Source: Thereva unica (lineage: Eukaryota; Arthropoda; Insecta; Diptera; Therevidae). Taken from it: 64,000 nucleotides of DNA. Each line of letters begins with the position of its first letter. Position 1 is the stretch's first letter. The stretch spans positions 188,281,112-188,345,111 of the forward strand of contig OX465281.1 in assembly GCA_949987705.1 (NCBI GenBank), written 5' to 3'. The notes beneath the pieces were generated by a model. The model had not been told where the DNA came from and made no database searches. It saw only the letters and a list, made by a program, of their open reading frames with translations. Shown one piece after another: positions 1-11,297 of this stretch. Position numbers and translations under genes: made by a program.

Positions 1-84
1 AAACATGCGCGGGATGTCACGACGTTTGAAAACAACTATACGCGAAAACCGGATTTATAGAAAGCTAATATAAGAAAAAATCTA

Positions 85-618
85 CGACAGAAAGGATCAT
101 CGTACGGGTACGAGTGTTCAAGTTCCTGCAAATACTGTTGGTCCACCTTGCAAAGAAAATTGTTTCCATCAATGCAATAAGAATTTTACAGCAGAAATAA
201 GAGCTGATATCCATAACAACTGTTGGAAACTTTCAGATGAAGAAAAAAAGTGTTCTATGCTAAATTTGTCAAAAAAACAAATGGTGAGAAACGACGTACA
301 CTAAATCAATGTTTAGAGGCACCTAAGAAAACTTTAACCGTTCAATATTATATGGAAACTAAAAAACAAATATTCCAATGTTGCAAATAATTTTTTTAAA
401 CACATTAGGAGTAAGTTAACGAAGAATTTATTATTTTATAAAAAATTATTATACTGAAAATACTGGTTCAAAGGATGAACAAAGAGGAAGAAAACCGACC
501 GATCCATTAAAAAATGAAGGTGTAATGCAACATATTAATAGTTCTCCTGTCGTAGAATCCCACTATTATCGCAACACAAATGAAATATTTAGAAAATCAT
601 CTTTTCATTTTCATTTTT
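85..618 (+). pseudogene. Remnant of a transposon-type insect ORF (Cys-rich, HI.S.P.VESHY motif)
   Basis: Two stretches read as protein. Around 100-290 a frame contains GPPCKENCFHQCNKNF followed by DIHNNCWKLSDEEKK. Around 484-600 another frame contains GRKPTDPLKNEG and HINSSPVVESHYYR. The C..C..C...W block followed by a VESHYYR block resembles a protein family found in many copies in insect genomes and thought to come from a DDE-type DNA transposon; that is recalled from the motif style, not searched. The two blocks lie in different frames with stops between them, so the copy is dead. No terminal repeats were found, so the element boundaries are unknown. It could also be a decayed host gene of the same family. 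Confidence 0.35.
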
Positions 619-620
619 TT

Positions 621-2170
621 TTAGAGTACTCCTCTGTAAGGGATATGGTATCTTTGTGTGTGAAATGTGAGAAGATTATTGCAGAATTTAATCGAGTATT
701 GGAATATTTTGTAACGAACTCTGTTAAAAGTTAGCCTTTCCAGATTTCGTTATATAACAAAAAAAACTGAAAGTCATTAAGCCTTAAATTTATATCGCTA
801 ATGTGAAAATATCATGTAACATAATGTTTATGCCACTCACCGGTAGCTATTAGCCGCTCGAAGGGAGATCTACAGGAGCATATTTAATTCCATTACTGAG
901 CATCATGCATGTACATACAACTAGAGCTATACATTGATATATCAAGTATTGTGATTTATCTAAAAAAAAAACACCTTTCCCAAAGAGCTGGGACAAAAGC
1001 AGCCGCCATCACCTCGGTAAAAAAAAACAGGATCCTGACAAACTTATGAGGGTGCAGTGTGGCTACATGTGTTCGAAATGACTCACTTACACAAGCTCAC
1101 ACGCTTGAAAATCTGGCAGGATTTACTCGTTTTAAACCGCCTATGTTGACCCCATTTCATCCTGCAAGCGAGTCCTGAAATACTGCTGTAAAAGCGGAAA
1201 TTTCCTCTCAGTGTTGGCGGCGTGAGTGTCTGATTTAAATTTCAACGAAAAGAGGAGCTAAAAATTTATCCAGCAGGGTGGATGGATATAGGTGGGGTCT
1301 TTGTGTGTATGCAAATGAAATATATTATTTTCGTTATACTGGATCTGGCGAAGTGAAATTTTCTAAAACAATGTTAGTGAATCACTTTATGTTAAGAAGC
1401 CTGAAAGCTTTTTAGCACTTGATTGAAGTACAAAACTGGGGGGAGGCCGAGGCAGCAATTAAGTGCTGCAAAGTCACATATTTTTCGTGAAGGAGCCTCC
1501 CCCGTATGGTGGCGGCAGGGGCAAGGTCCCGGAAATATCCTTAACGTTTAACGAAAATTGATTTTAATATAAAAGGGATACAAATTACGAGACTGATTAA
1601 TGCCTCGAGAATACGAAACTTTGCTCGTTAACTTGTGGCCTACAGTTTAACGCTTAGGGAGTATTTATTTATTGAGTTGCTGTTGGTAGTGTGTCAAAAG
1701 TTTTAATAAAGCACACAATTTGGTTGTATGAACAACTAATCAACCTGGCCCTCGAGTTCTTTGGTAGATTAGTTCCCTTTAAAAGATAATGTTTCCTAAG
1801 AGTTCAATTCAGTACTATAGAATAATGTCGCAAGTTATTCATTACTTGTCAGTAAATTGGCTAAATGGCTCAACTTGGCCTTTTCTGTATTAGTTTTCAG
1901 ACCCAAATTAACAAAATACTATTCGAGTAGCGGTCATTTTAGCGATAGTTTTAAAAAAGTTTCGTTGCTGTCGACCCGTGTATGGATTCTCCCTTCCGGT
2001 AAACGGGCAAGATCACGAAACAATGTGTGCAACTGGAAATGCAAATCAGCCAACTCGTGTTTGGAGGGCCTAAATCTATTTTTATTAATACTTTACAATA
2101 TTGTTAGTAATTCAATCTTAAGTCCGGATTCTTATAACAGGCGATTCTGCTGCCCAAATCCCGTGGATAT
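621..2170. other. No gene recognised
   Basis: AT-rich sequence with scattered short frames and no recognisable domain. GC-richer patches occur near 1440-1530. The 112-codon frame at 1857-2195 has no recognisable motif and I do not treat it as a gene. Confidence 0.4.
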
Positions 2171-2173
2171 CGC

Positions 2174-2990
2174 ATGTCTAGTCCCGTATTACTGATCCTG
2201 CAAAAATGGTGCGTTCGCTGGATTGGATTCCCTATTCGCCACAGTACTTCCACTTCAGTGACAATAATATCTGTGCGAAAATCGTACGCTTCTTCCAGAC
2301 CTGGTTGTCCTTGGGTTTGTTGTGTGTTAATGCCACTTTCAATGTTCTATGAAAGTACTCTATTATTCCATTCGCCTATGGATGATACGGAGATGCTCTG
2401 CTTCTCTTTATGCATAATAACTTTTCTAATTCTTTGAAAAGCGTAGACCTCCTTCGGCGTGCTAAACCTTGCGATCCAACCTGATACAAATGTCTTCGCT
2501 ACCGCTTCTGCCGCGATGTCCTACACGGGATCCATTTTTGGCTATCTTGTACACCGTTCTACACGTCAGCGCATAAGTGTTACCTTCGCTGCAAGGCAAG
2601 GGCCTCAGTAAGTCCAGGTGGACGTGTTGAAACCGTCCCTCCAATTGCGCAAAGTCTGAAATCGGACCTTTCCACTACCAAATTAGTTGGCCTCCTTACG
2701 CCCGGATGCGACTAATAATGTATTGCTTCCAACACCTCTTGGCGGCACCCTTCTGGTATATAGGGGTGTATCTTGTTAGTAGACGTGTCACAGTGCAAAC
2801 CTTGTCCGCTTGCCAATTCATACCTGAAAAGCCTCAAGCCTGTCGCTGATCCGCGCAGACATTGAAGCTCTTCATCAATTCTCTGCTCCTTTACTAATTC
2901 ATCATAATCTAACGAAACTGATGGAAATATGGCCTCGACCCCCGACAATGCGTCTGCGACCACATTATTCATTCCAGAGATATGCTAGAT
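2174..2990 (-). mobile_element. Ty3/Gypsy pol fragment (RNase H end to integrase), degenerate
   Basis: Read on the minus strand, 2990-2712 gives NNVVADALSG, the usual C-terminal end of a Gypsy RNase H, followed by the linker that precedes integrase. 2644-2462 gives FQHVHLDLLRPLPCSEGNTY, the start of the integrase core around its first catalytic Asp. 2440-2270 contains FKELEKLL and YHP.ANGIIEYFHRTLK, the region of the catalytic Glu. The three blocks are in different frames and the segment that should hold the second catalytic Asp is missing, so the copy is dead. No LTRs are visible nearby. Ty3/Gypsy assignment rests on these block motifs; the family is not determined. Confidence 0.75.
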
Positions 2991-2999
2991 GTTGGTGGT

Positions 3000-3700
3000 A
3001 AACTGGCCACTCTATGAGAGTGCAAATACAAGTGGTAAAGTATTAGAAATGCTTTACTGTAGCGTATGCACTTAGAAGTGCGCACTATACCTTCCTTCCG
3101 TCGACGACAACTTTCTCGAAAAAATCCCAATCGTGTAGTCACTTTTTACGCATTTAAAATGTGTTAATTTAAAACGTGTGTAAATTTAAGACACTTAATG
3201 CGTGTATTTTAAACACACCAAATATGTATAAAGCTTTTTCAGCGCCGATCTTTAGGGATTAAAGCCAGAAAAATCGTCCCCGTAATAACATGTCTCGCCG
3301 CCTTTCTGTTACCGACTGACTGTAAAAACAGGTCGTGTAGATCTCTGGTAGGAGAGTATTGTTCCTGATATATTGGGGATGTGTGTAAAAAGCAAAGTGT
3401 GTGAAATGTCACATAATGTTTGATTTGCACACGTTTAAGACGTTAAACTATAAACCGTTACAATTTCTTTACCATGTAAAAAATATAATACGCTGCATGT
3501 GCGTGATTTTTGCACGTATGTCTTTTTATTTGTTTTAACACGGTTTATTCCTAAAACGCAATATTTTAATACAATTAGCTGAATTTACACGCTTATGAAG
3601 TGTGCAGTGTGTTAAATTCACACGCAAGAATTATTCTGGGGTTTGCAGTGTACCATTAGCTTTCGGTATTCGATGACATGGATTCCTTTTCAGCTACCGC
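3000..3700. other. Non-coding repeat-like segment rich in ACGTGT/ACACGT words
   Basis: The stretch is full of short words related to CGTGTAAATT and its complement. It ends at 3636-3650 with CTGGGGTTTGCAGTG, which has the look of a MITE terminus (complement CACTGCAAACCCCAG). I could not find a convincing matching left end near 3050, so it is reported only as repeat-like. No coding content. Confidence 0.3.
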
Positions 3701-3736
3701 CATTTAGCAGAGGCCATCCCTCAGGAGAAGGATAAT

Positions 3737-3806
3737 GTCGCGAAGTGGATTCGAACCACGGACCTCTGGGATGGTAGTCGAGTGTCTAAACCGCTTAGCT
3801 AAAGCC
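3737..3806 (-). repeat. tRNA-like sequence with intact B box (probable SINE head)
   Basis: On the minus strand the segment reads GCTAAGCGGTTTAGACACTC as an A-box/D-arm region and ends with GTGGTTCGAATCCAC, a perfect B box (GGTTCGAATCC) inside a T-arm. The anticodon stem does not pair well and no clean acceptor stem closes, so a functional tRNA is unlikely. The anticodon region resembles that of the SINE heads at 12684 and 15266, so a tRNA-derived SINE fragment is the best reading. Confidence 0.45.
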
Positions 3807-4816
3807 GAATAGTGCTTGTGCATGATTAACAACATTTCAGAACATGTCAACATCTTACACAAATAGCCTACGTAAATAAAATAATCATTCAAAATGTGGG
3901 AAAACGAATGATAAGGTTAATTTTTTAATATCAAGTATTGAAGCACACAAGTCAAAGAAAGAACCACATAAATACACACACAACATTCACGCTTTTATAT
4001 TTATTTGAACGCAAACAAACAAATTCGCAGTACTTTAAACCACTTTCATCTTTCTCGGAGTGCAAAAATTATAGATGTTTACTTCAGACGCTCACAAATA
4101 TAAATCCCAATATTTATTTCTTCGGGGGTGGTTCTTCGGATTATAAGGGTTGGAGTATATGTAAATAATGGGGAGCGTGAAGGAGGAACATATAAAAATA
4201 ATGAACGAATAAAATTTCACCAAATTTATATTTTAAACAATTTCAAGTTTGGTGCTATTTTTATTTTCTGTAAGTAATAAGCAGCTTCTCGGTGCGGATT
4301 GTCTTCAAGGATATTTTCTAGAGGTAATATTTATTTTCGGTACAATTTTTTATATATAGAATTTCAATTGTGACTTAATGGGTTTTGGTACGTTCGAGTG
4401 TACTTAAGGGATCTTTTATTAAAATGAAAGATTTTCTTTTCTACGTAAAATGAAATTTATTTAAATGTTTTCCACGGAATTTAAAAAAACACTCTGAAAC
4501 CGAGTATATATGTGCCCAGGTGCTGTGTGAAACGATGATATACGAGTACCCAATACTAAATGTAAGGATGCGTTTCGAAAGGTACATAAGCACTTTTCGG
4601 GAACTTTTGAGAAAGGATATTAGGTAATCTAGACAACACCTAAATTGACATTTATTACAATATTCGACCTTTACAAACCTCGAACTCTTCGGCTTCACAT
4701 TGAATATGAAGAGAGCATTGTTGAGGAATCAATCATTATTATAATAATATTTCAATTAATTCATAACATTAAGCAAATATCTAAAATAAATCCAAAAAAA
4801 AAACCTAATCAAATAT

Positions 4817-4949
4817 CATAAATTCATGCTTTCTCATAGAAGAGTTTTATTATCATCCAGACGTAATCTGATATTTGATTTTTAAATGCAACTGGCGTAA
4901 ATTGCTGCGAGAGCAATTTACGATACCTATGAGAAAGAATGAATTTATG
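4817..4949. repeat. Small foldback element with nested hairpins
   Basis: Outer arms of 22 bp (4817-4838 and 4928-4949) are inverted repeats with one mismatch. Inside, 4896-4922 is a perfect hairpin with an 11-bp stem (CGTAAATTGCT) and a 5-nt loop. The geometry suits a small MITE, but no target duplication was found. The flanks 3811-4816 and 4950-5190 show no gene. Confidence 0.4.
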
Positions 4950-5194
4950 ATTCTATGGGAAAATTCTTCCCTCGGAAATTTTCAGATTTAGGAATAAGTA
5001 ATATAAGGAAATTATTGTATAAAAGGCGTTTTTTGAAATAAAGTTTTGGAGTTGTTATCTATCATCAAAACGAGCAAGTTGCGATCTTTTCTTTCGAGGA
5101 ATCTTCAAGGGTACTGGTTTATGAGCCTTTGCACTAAACTACAAGGATCTAGGTTTACGTGCCTTAGGCCAATTTAATTTCAATTACAAAGCGA

Positions 5195-5968
5195 AAAAAC
5201 TAGGGATGTGGGTTCGACCCGTTCGGTCCACACGATCAACTTCCCAGTTCCCAGTATGATGGATGTTGAATATTATGATTGGATATTTTAATAATAAATG
5301 AACAATAGGCAATATAGAATATATGTATAATACCGAGAATTTGTCACAATTGTTTATCAATATTTTCGCTAAAATGTCAAACTAAATGTGCGCACTTACA
5401 AGATTAGGATGACGAAAATATATATAAAATTGATGTGTTAATGTTTTTCGGCACCTCAATGAAGTCGATATAGTTTTTAGTTCGCGCGGTATCGTGCAGG
5501 TACAAAAATCACTCAAGTCATTTAAACCAAAAAACCGCTGGACGGAATATTATAAAAATCTTATCAGATTATATTGTCGCTAATACGCTTCGAACGGCAC
5601 CTCAAGTAAGTCAATATCTTTTGGGGTTCGGGCCATATCTTGCAGGTACAAAAATCACTTAAACAAAAAATCGCTTAAACAAAAAAACGGCTGGACCGAA
5701 TTTCATGAAAATTTTTTCAGATCATATTTCGGTTGATACGCTTCGAACGACACCTCAACGAAGTCGATATCAGTTTTGGTTGGCGCGATATCGTGCAGGA
5801 AAAAATGACCACATCCGTACGCACATACACAGACACACACACACCCACATACTTCCTCCCAATTTTTTGCTTAAAATGCTCCTGGGACCTTGAAAGATGA
5901 AAATACGTTGAAATTTTCGATTTCGATTTTCGGACCGATTACAATAACTTCCTATATTGGGAAGTTAA
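5195..5968 (+). repeat. Dispersed repeat family, copy 1, with about 150-bp internal units
   Basis: Begins near GGGATGTGGGTTCGACCCG and CGGTCCACACGATCAAC, which recur at 48316. Inside, a unit beginning CACCTCAA.GAAGTCGATAT starts at 5452, 5598 and 5751, so units are about 146-153 bp. Each unit carries a (G)GACCGAATTTTATGAAAAT-type segment and CGATATCGTGCAGG. After a CA-rich stretch (5828-5846) the copy ends in a near-perfect 21-bp palindrome at 5946-5966. The terminal hairpin suggests a non-autonomous DNA or Helitron-like element, but neither a CTRR end nor a target duplication is clear. It abuts the PBS of the BEL element, so the 5' LTR was lost or replaced. Confidence 0.55.
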
Positions 5969-5989
5969 TAAAATAATTTCGCACATTTT

Positions 5990-6001
5990 TGGTGACCCCG
6001 A
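5990..6001 (+). promoter_or_regulatory. Primer binding site, tRNA-Trp type
   Basis: TGGTGACCCCGA is complementary to the 3' end of tRNA-Trp (…TCGGGGTCACCA). It lies about 110 bp before the gag-like frame of the BEL/Pao element, as expected. The preceding LTR is not intact. Confidence 0.6.
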
Positions 6002-6097
6002 GTATTCGGAAGGAAGCTCGAAAATTTTTCATTCAACTTAGTTTCATCATCAGCATCCATCGTTATCTGACCGTAATTTCAATCAAGGACTTTTCAC

Positions 6098-7890
6098 GTG
6101 CGCGAGATCATCAGGAATATGGAGCGATTGTCTCAGATGCAAATGGAGACTGGAGGAGAAATCGAGCGAATCTTCAACAATTATACAAAGACCCCCATTG
6201 ACCGGAGGACCTCATCGTATATGCACACCAAATTACGAGAGCTAGACTTATGGACGATATTCGAGGCTACGGACAGCGAGATCGGGACAAATCACGACGA
6301 TAAAGTTAATGACCCCTAATTTTCTCACGATTACTACCGTCAAATACAGAAAGGTTATGAAAAGGTTATAAATGACATCAAGCAGCGTCTTGAATCGCTC
6401 AGGACCTTCGATCAAGCCACAAACCAGCCTGGAGTAGGCATTGAAGAAGAACGCGATGAAGAAGAAGGCGATGAAGAAGAACCTCATAAGACGTCTGGTA
6501 ATATGAAGAAGGCAGCTGGCGCTATTCCAAAGCATCTTCATTATGAAGCGAAGAAAGAACAACGGGCTGATTTAACAATCAATACAAGAAAACTTATGAT
6601 TCTAAGTACAGCAATGCGGAAAATACTAAAGACTACTGGTGATGTCACCATTCCTCTGCAAGAGTATTACTGCAACCTGCAAATTAAGAGAATTGAAAGT
6701 CACTGGAACGAGATCTCAACGCTTCATACAGCAATTTGGGGTCAGCTTAGTGAATCATCGCTGAAACATTACAACATCGAGGAGTGCTTTAGTCTGGAAG
6801 AAGAGGTTCAAACAGCACTCCTACAGCTATATGGTCAATTGAAGGCTTCCAAAACAACAGTAGAGTCAACAATTAAGAACTCTTCAGCTGGCAAGCTGCC
6901 TAAGATAACTTCCCCAAAGTTCGATGGTGATTACCTGAAATGGCGCCAGTTTCGAGACCTATTTACGGAACTGATTCCCAACCAAAACATTGCAGATTGG
7001 CACAAGATGTGGTATCTAAAGACAAGCCTGCTAGGAGAAGCAGAAAAGCTTATCAGACACTATACAACCTCAGATGCCAGCTATATGTCAGCCTGGAAGG
7101 TTCAATGATCGATACGAAAACACCAGATTATTGGCAACAGCATTGATAAGCAAACTTCTTTCGCAACCAAGCCAATCAAATGAAAGTGCAACAGCCATTA
7201 AGACGATGCACGACACAACATGGGAATGCTTATTAGGACTTCAAAACCTACAACTTGACACTTCGCATTGGGATCCATTGCTCCTGCATATCCTACAAAG
7301 AAAGATGGACAGAAAATACACTCACGTTATGGAAACAGTCACTAGCCGATCCGAGAGCACTACCAACAGTCACAGATTTTCTCAAGTTTCTAGAAATCCG
7401 GTTCCAGTCGCTAGAGGCACTGGGAGACAAAGGCAAGTTTATAGAAGAAAGGCCAAAACAACAAACAAGATTAAAAACGTTTTCCTCCATGGTGACGACA
7501 AGTCATAGTTGTCCTTCATGCAAGGGACAACACGCACTGTATGCGTGTAACAAATTTCTTCAGTCAACACCAGCCGATCGCCTAAAAACAGTAAGGGCAA
7601 ACAAACTCTGCATCAATTGCCTTAAATCAGGACACAGCTACTACAATTGCACATCTAGAGCCTGTACCAAATGCTCACGTAGGCATAACACCCTCTTGCA
7701 TCTGGAAGACACAACATCAAACAGTAAAGTTACCAAGATGGACGTCCCAAAGAAACCTACAGCCCAAACAAACAACAAAATTGCGACAGTTCAGCAAGCT
7801 TCGGGGAGAGGACATTTAGCTTCTCTGACAGCGAATTCAGTCCAACCAATTAAGGGATATGTTTTATTAGGCTCAGCTCTTGTGAATGTT
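6098..7890 (+). pseudogene. BEL/Pao gag (capsid region and zinc knuckles) to start of protease, frameshifted
   Basis: The N-terminal block at 6098-6319 (FNNYTKTPIDRRTSSYMHTK) is typical of BEL gag and ends at an in-frame stop. A second frame (6503-7108) carries LPKITSPKFDGDYLKWRQF, the start of the DUF1759 Pao capsid region. The frame then shifts near 7100 and again near 7255. At 7507-7710 the third frame has Cys/His clusters (CPSCKGQHALYAC, CINCLKSGHSYYNC, CTKC) matching Pao zinc knuckles. The frame ends in GYVLLGSALVNV, the first strand of the Pao aspartic protease (DUF1758), and is broken there by the LINE insertion. The following residues in the same open frame (LAIQVCAQT onward) belong to the LINE, so the 310-codon frame at 7255-8187 is a chance fusion. 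Confidence 0.8.
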
Positions 7891-8204
7891 AGCAATCAAC
7901 TCGCCATCCAGGTGTGTGCTCAGACTTGTATTAATAGAGCTCCAAATAGCTCTAACATTGTTATTTTCTCGGACAGTCAAGCTGCACTGCTGGCCATTAA
8001 ATCGCACAGAGTGTCATCAAAGACTGTCCTGGATTGTCTTCAATCCCTGAAATTCCTCAGCAGGAACAATAGTGTCACGCTGATGTGGATTCCGGGCCAC
8101 GAAGGTCACATTGGTAATGAGATTGCCGATAGCCTGGCTAGAGCAGGCGCAAACTCATTACCGGTCCGGAACCTTTCTGTAGCTTAGCAAGCTGCCACTT
8201 AAAA

Positions 8205-8603
8205 ATGGCCTTAAAGAATTGGGTTGACCAGATGTTTCTTCAAAGCTGGTCTAGGACCCAGGGTGCTCGTCAAGCTAAAAAATTCATCCAAATCGATAAA
8301 GCTAAGGCGGGCAAACTTTTAAATCTCAAGAGGTGGGAGCTAAAAATAATAACAGAGCTCCTGACGGGCCACTGTTCGCTTAACTATCACCTAAACAAAA
8401 TAGGACTGGTGGCCGACTCTGGCTGTCGATTCTGCGGGACAGCTCCCGAAACCGCGGAGCACTTGATGTGCGACTGTGAGGCTACAGCGAGGAAAAGACT
8501 GAGCCTTCTCCATCGTGATTTCCCTACTCCCAGGGAGATTTGGGACAGCAACCCTAAATCAGTTTTAGGCTACCTAAGAAGCCTTAACCTTGATGGTTTT
8601 TAA
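8205..8603 (+). pseudogene. LINE ORF2 C-terminal region with CCHC-like finger
   Basis: 133 codons read MALKNWVDQMFLQSW…SLNYHLNKIGL…CRFCGTAPETAEHLMCDCEA. The Cys-X2-Cys…His-X3-Cys block near residues 93-108 is the conserved C-terminal finger of I/Jockey/R1-group LINE polyproteins. It continues the RNase H of 7900-8187 after one frameshift and is followed by a short 3' UTR. It has no independent gene start; the ATG is internal. Confidence 0.75.
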
Positions 8604-9101
8604 AGAAGGGGATGGCACAATAGACCAAACACAATAGGTCGCAGTGCCCGCTAAAGCGCCCCTCAACAAGAATCTTATATATTAATAGGCAAACAAAAAG
8701 TTTGTACACGCTAAGGCTTTTTTGTTCGTGGACCGATTTCGTTTAAATTTTCAGAAAATGTTCTTTTTATGGCATAGTTTTGTAATAAGGAATTTCAACG
8801 AAATCGATTCACGAATAAAAAAGTTATAGCGATTTTAATTTTTCGAATTTTAAAAAGTCGTTGGAAAATTTGAATTTTTTGTGAGCATCAACGTAGAGCT
8901 GAGTAGCCTACGATTGACACAAATGCCGTTTCAGTGAAGCGAATGAGAAACAGAGAAAAACAAGCGTTTGGCGGCATAACTGACATCAAAAAAACTCGGT
9001 CACTTTGGCGTGCATTTTTTTATACTCTTTTGTGTATATGTAGTATTATTGAGTTGTATTGTGTAAGGGGCTGCCGTTCGTTTTTTGGCGAATGCCTTTT
9101 A

Positions 9102-10301
9102 GTCCAGTAAATAGGTACTTTTTCTTTGCGAAAAATACCGCATGCGATTTTTTTTTACCAAATGTTTTTACATATTTTTAAGAGCTTAAATTCAAAATGG
9201 CGTCATCCCCACCCTTATGCTTCATTTACAATGAAGGGAAACGCGTTTAATTCTATATCTCAGAAACTATGCGTTTTACGACAAAAATGTATATAATCTT
9301 TTTTGTAGGTAAATAAGTGATTTAACTTTTTTGTTCAGAATTTTTTTTGTAAAGTCAATATGTTCGGAGTTATAGTGCTTCAAACTTTATATATCACTTT
9401 CTTTGTACTATATTTCGTTAACGGTTAGCCCGCCATAAAAAAGTCCTTCCTAAAACTTATAGAACACACGATTATCTAAAATTGTATGTATGTATGTATG
9501 AACATTAATGTGTATCTATATGAAACAATCGGCGCTGAATTGCGGCTAAAGTATAAATGCTAGAAAAAAATGGTTAAAGTAAAATTTCAACGGAATTTTA
9601 TAATAAACATATTTGTTGGTGTAACTTGTCATCGTAAATAAATAGTTGACTAGATATATGCAAAAAACCATTTTTACTAAACTTTTGAGGTGATATTTAT
9701 GGATTTATTATAAATATCAACTTTATAGAAAAAATCAAAGGCAGCAAATGTGGGCAATGATGAGCTCAACACTCGATATAATCAGTTTTGAAATGAAACG
9801 GGGAAAGAAAAAGATATTAGGAAATTTTTTTTTTTGAATTTACATTTTCCGACATTTAAAGCGCTCTAACTTGTGAAATATTAGCCCTATCTAAAAACGA
9901 TAAAAGCAAAAATTTTAGATAATCGTGTGTTCTATAAGTCTTAGAAAGGACTTTTTTATGGCGGGCTAAGCGTTAACGAAATATAGTACAAAGAAAGTGA
10001 TATATAAAGTTTGAAGCACTATAACTCCGAACATATTGACTTTACAAAAAAAATTCTGAACAAAAAAGTTAAATCACTTATTTACCTACAAAAAAGATTA
10101 TATACATTTTTGTCGTAAAACGCATAGTTTATGAGATATAGAATTAAACGCGTTTCCCTTCATTGTAAATGAAGCATAAGGGTGGGGATGACGCCATTTT
10201 GAATTTAAGCTCTTAAAAATATGTAAAAACATTTGGTAAAAAAAATCGCGTGCGGTATTTTTCGCATTACGAAGGCCTTTTTTTCGACCTATTTACTGGA
10301 C
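9102..10301. mobile_element. Long-inverted-repeat (foldback) DNA element flanked by TA
   Basis: Arms of about 380-390 bp (9102-9483 and 9911-10301) are inverted repeats of each other with few mismatches. They start GTCCAGTAAATAGGT and end ACCTATTTACTGGAC. A 427-bp AT-rich unique loop (9484-9910) separates them and has no ORF. TA dinucleotides flank both ends (9100-9101, 10302-10303), fitting a Tc1/mariner-type target. It sits inside the Helitron. Superfamily is uncertain. Confidence 0.7.
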
Positions 10302-10303
10302 TA

Positions 10304-10411
10304 TTTAGAAATTTTAATTGATTCATTTAAGTGTGTTTTGAATGTTATTCTGCGTAATTTTTATTCGTCTTCGTATGGCTCTCGGAATCTGAGTTGTATT
10401 TTTGTCATTCC
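10304..10411 (+). repeat. Partial duplicate of the Helitron coding segment at 10672-10788
   Basis: 10304-10411 (TTTAGAAATTTTAATTGATT onward) is a diverged direct copy of 10672-10788 within the Helitron ORF, matching over about 105 bp up to CATTCCAAA / CGTGCCAAA. It is not in frame with the ORF. It begins exactly where the inverted-repeat element ends. Confidence 0.6.
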
Positions 10412-10488
10412 AAACAGTTAACTGCGAATTTTGAGTGCAATTTATCGGTGAGTACCTACTTACTTTTTTTCCGCGTTTTCTTTTCAAA

Positions 10489-11053
10489 ATGCCAAGACAA
10501 CGACGGGGACGCTCGAATGTCGATTTTAGATCGCTTCGCGAAAATACTAGGAGTCGCGTTAGAAATTTACGTAGTGCTAATGAAATGAATGTTGCAAATA
10601 ATGAATTGAATAGTGGTGTGAATGAAATGAATGTTGATGCATTTCATAATGAAATGTTTGTTGATGGTGTTGCACCTTTAGAAATTTTGACTGATTCTTT
10701 TAAATGTGCTTTGAATGTTATTCCGGTTAATTTTGATTCGTTTTCGTGTGGTTCTTTTAATATGAGTTGTCATTTTTGTCGTGCCAAACATTTTCTGACT
10801 CAAGTAACTTTACGTAATACTGAGGCATTTTCTTTGAGTTGTCATAAAGGCAAAGTTAATCTACCTCCACTTTCTCAAAATTTCTTTTTCAATAATTTTT
10901 TTGAAGGATTAACTTCGAATGAAAGTGGTATTAAAAATCGTTCTAAATTTTTTTTTGCAAATATTCGTTCATATAATGCTGCCTTGCAATGATTAGCTCT
11001 GAGTGTAATTTGTCAAATGACACTGTAAATGGCGTTTATCATTTTACCACATA
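10489..11053 (+). pseudogene. Helitron Rep/helicase N-terminal fragment
   Basis: The frame from ATG 10489 starts MPRQRRGRSNV, a basic leader. It then has a low-complexity N/M/V segment, then CHFCRAKHF…FSLSCHKGKVNLPPL and FFANIRSYNAAL. The C..C…CH.GKV.LPPL…IR.YN.A series is the conserved N-terminal block before the Rep domain in animal Helitrons. The frame stops at 10992 after NAALQ, but the neighbouring frame continues with MISSECNLSNDTVNGVYHF, which fits the next conserved block, so there is a frameshift near 10988. Everything downstream (Rep HUH motif, helicase) is missing. Confidence 0.7.
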
Positions 11054-11297
11054 GCCAAGCAAGACATCATGGATGCGATTAAGAAAATTCTGGGAAATTT
11101 TAGATGCTCTGGAGCGACAATGGAAATGTTTCATAGTAATTAAAAATTCGCCATTGCGAATAATTTTTTTTTAAATAAAAATATTTAAATTGAATTTAAA
11201 TTCGAACAAATCGTGAATTTTATATATTTATTGTTTTTGTGACCGAATTTCGGTAACGGGTATCCCAACTAGTAATAATAATAATAATAGCAATCAA

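Larger units (their letters stand above)
8673..11272 (+). mobile_element. Helitron (TC…CTAG) with partial Rep/helicase ORF
   Basis: The element starts TCTTATATATTAATAGG at 8673 and ends …CAACTAG at 11272. It is flanked by A (8672) and T (11273), the usual Helitron A|T target. A hairpin ACCGA-ATT-TCGGT lies at 11242-11254, about 14 nt before CTAG. Removing the element joins the LINE 3' UTR to (TAA)n cleanly, which supports both ends. Inside are the N-terminal part of a Rep/helicase-type ORF (10489-11053) and a 1.2-kb inverted-repeat element (9102-10301). The Rep catalytic and helicase domains are absent, so it is non-autonomous. Confidence 0.75.
7900..11287 (+). mobile_element. 5'-truncated I-type LINE (RNase H and C-terminus) with (TAA)n tail, split by a Helitron
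   Basis: The insert starts at 7900, directly after the duplicated TAGCAATCAA, and ends in (TAA)n before the second copy at 11288. It encodes an RNase H (7900-8187: FSDSQAALLAIKS, WIPGHEGHIGNEIADSLARA). It then encodes a C-terminal region (8205-8603) ending in a CRFCG…ETAEHLMCDC zinc-finger-like block. Both are typical of I/Jockey-group LINEs, and the (TAA)n tail with a 10-bp duplication points to the I group. The 3' UTR is about 70 bp (8604-8672). The two frames are separated by a stop and frameshift at 8186. The endonuclease and RT are absent through 5' truncation, the usual result of incomplete target-primed reverse transcription. Confidence 0.85.

Noticed and set aside
3737..3806. Functional tRNA gene
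   Set aside because: The B box is intact but the anticodon arm and acceptor stem do not pair; it fits a SINE head better.
7255..8187. A 310-codon open frame that looks like a gag-RNase H fusion protein
   Set aside because: The perfect 10-bp duplication at 7890 and 11288 shows that the second half is an inserted LINE; the fusion is a chance read-through.
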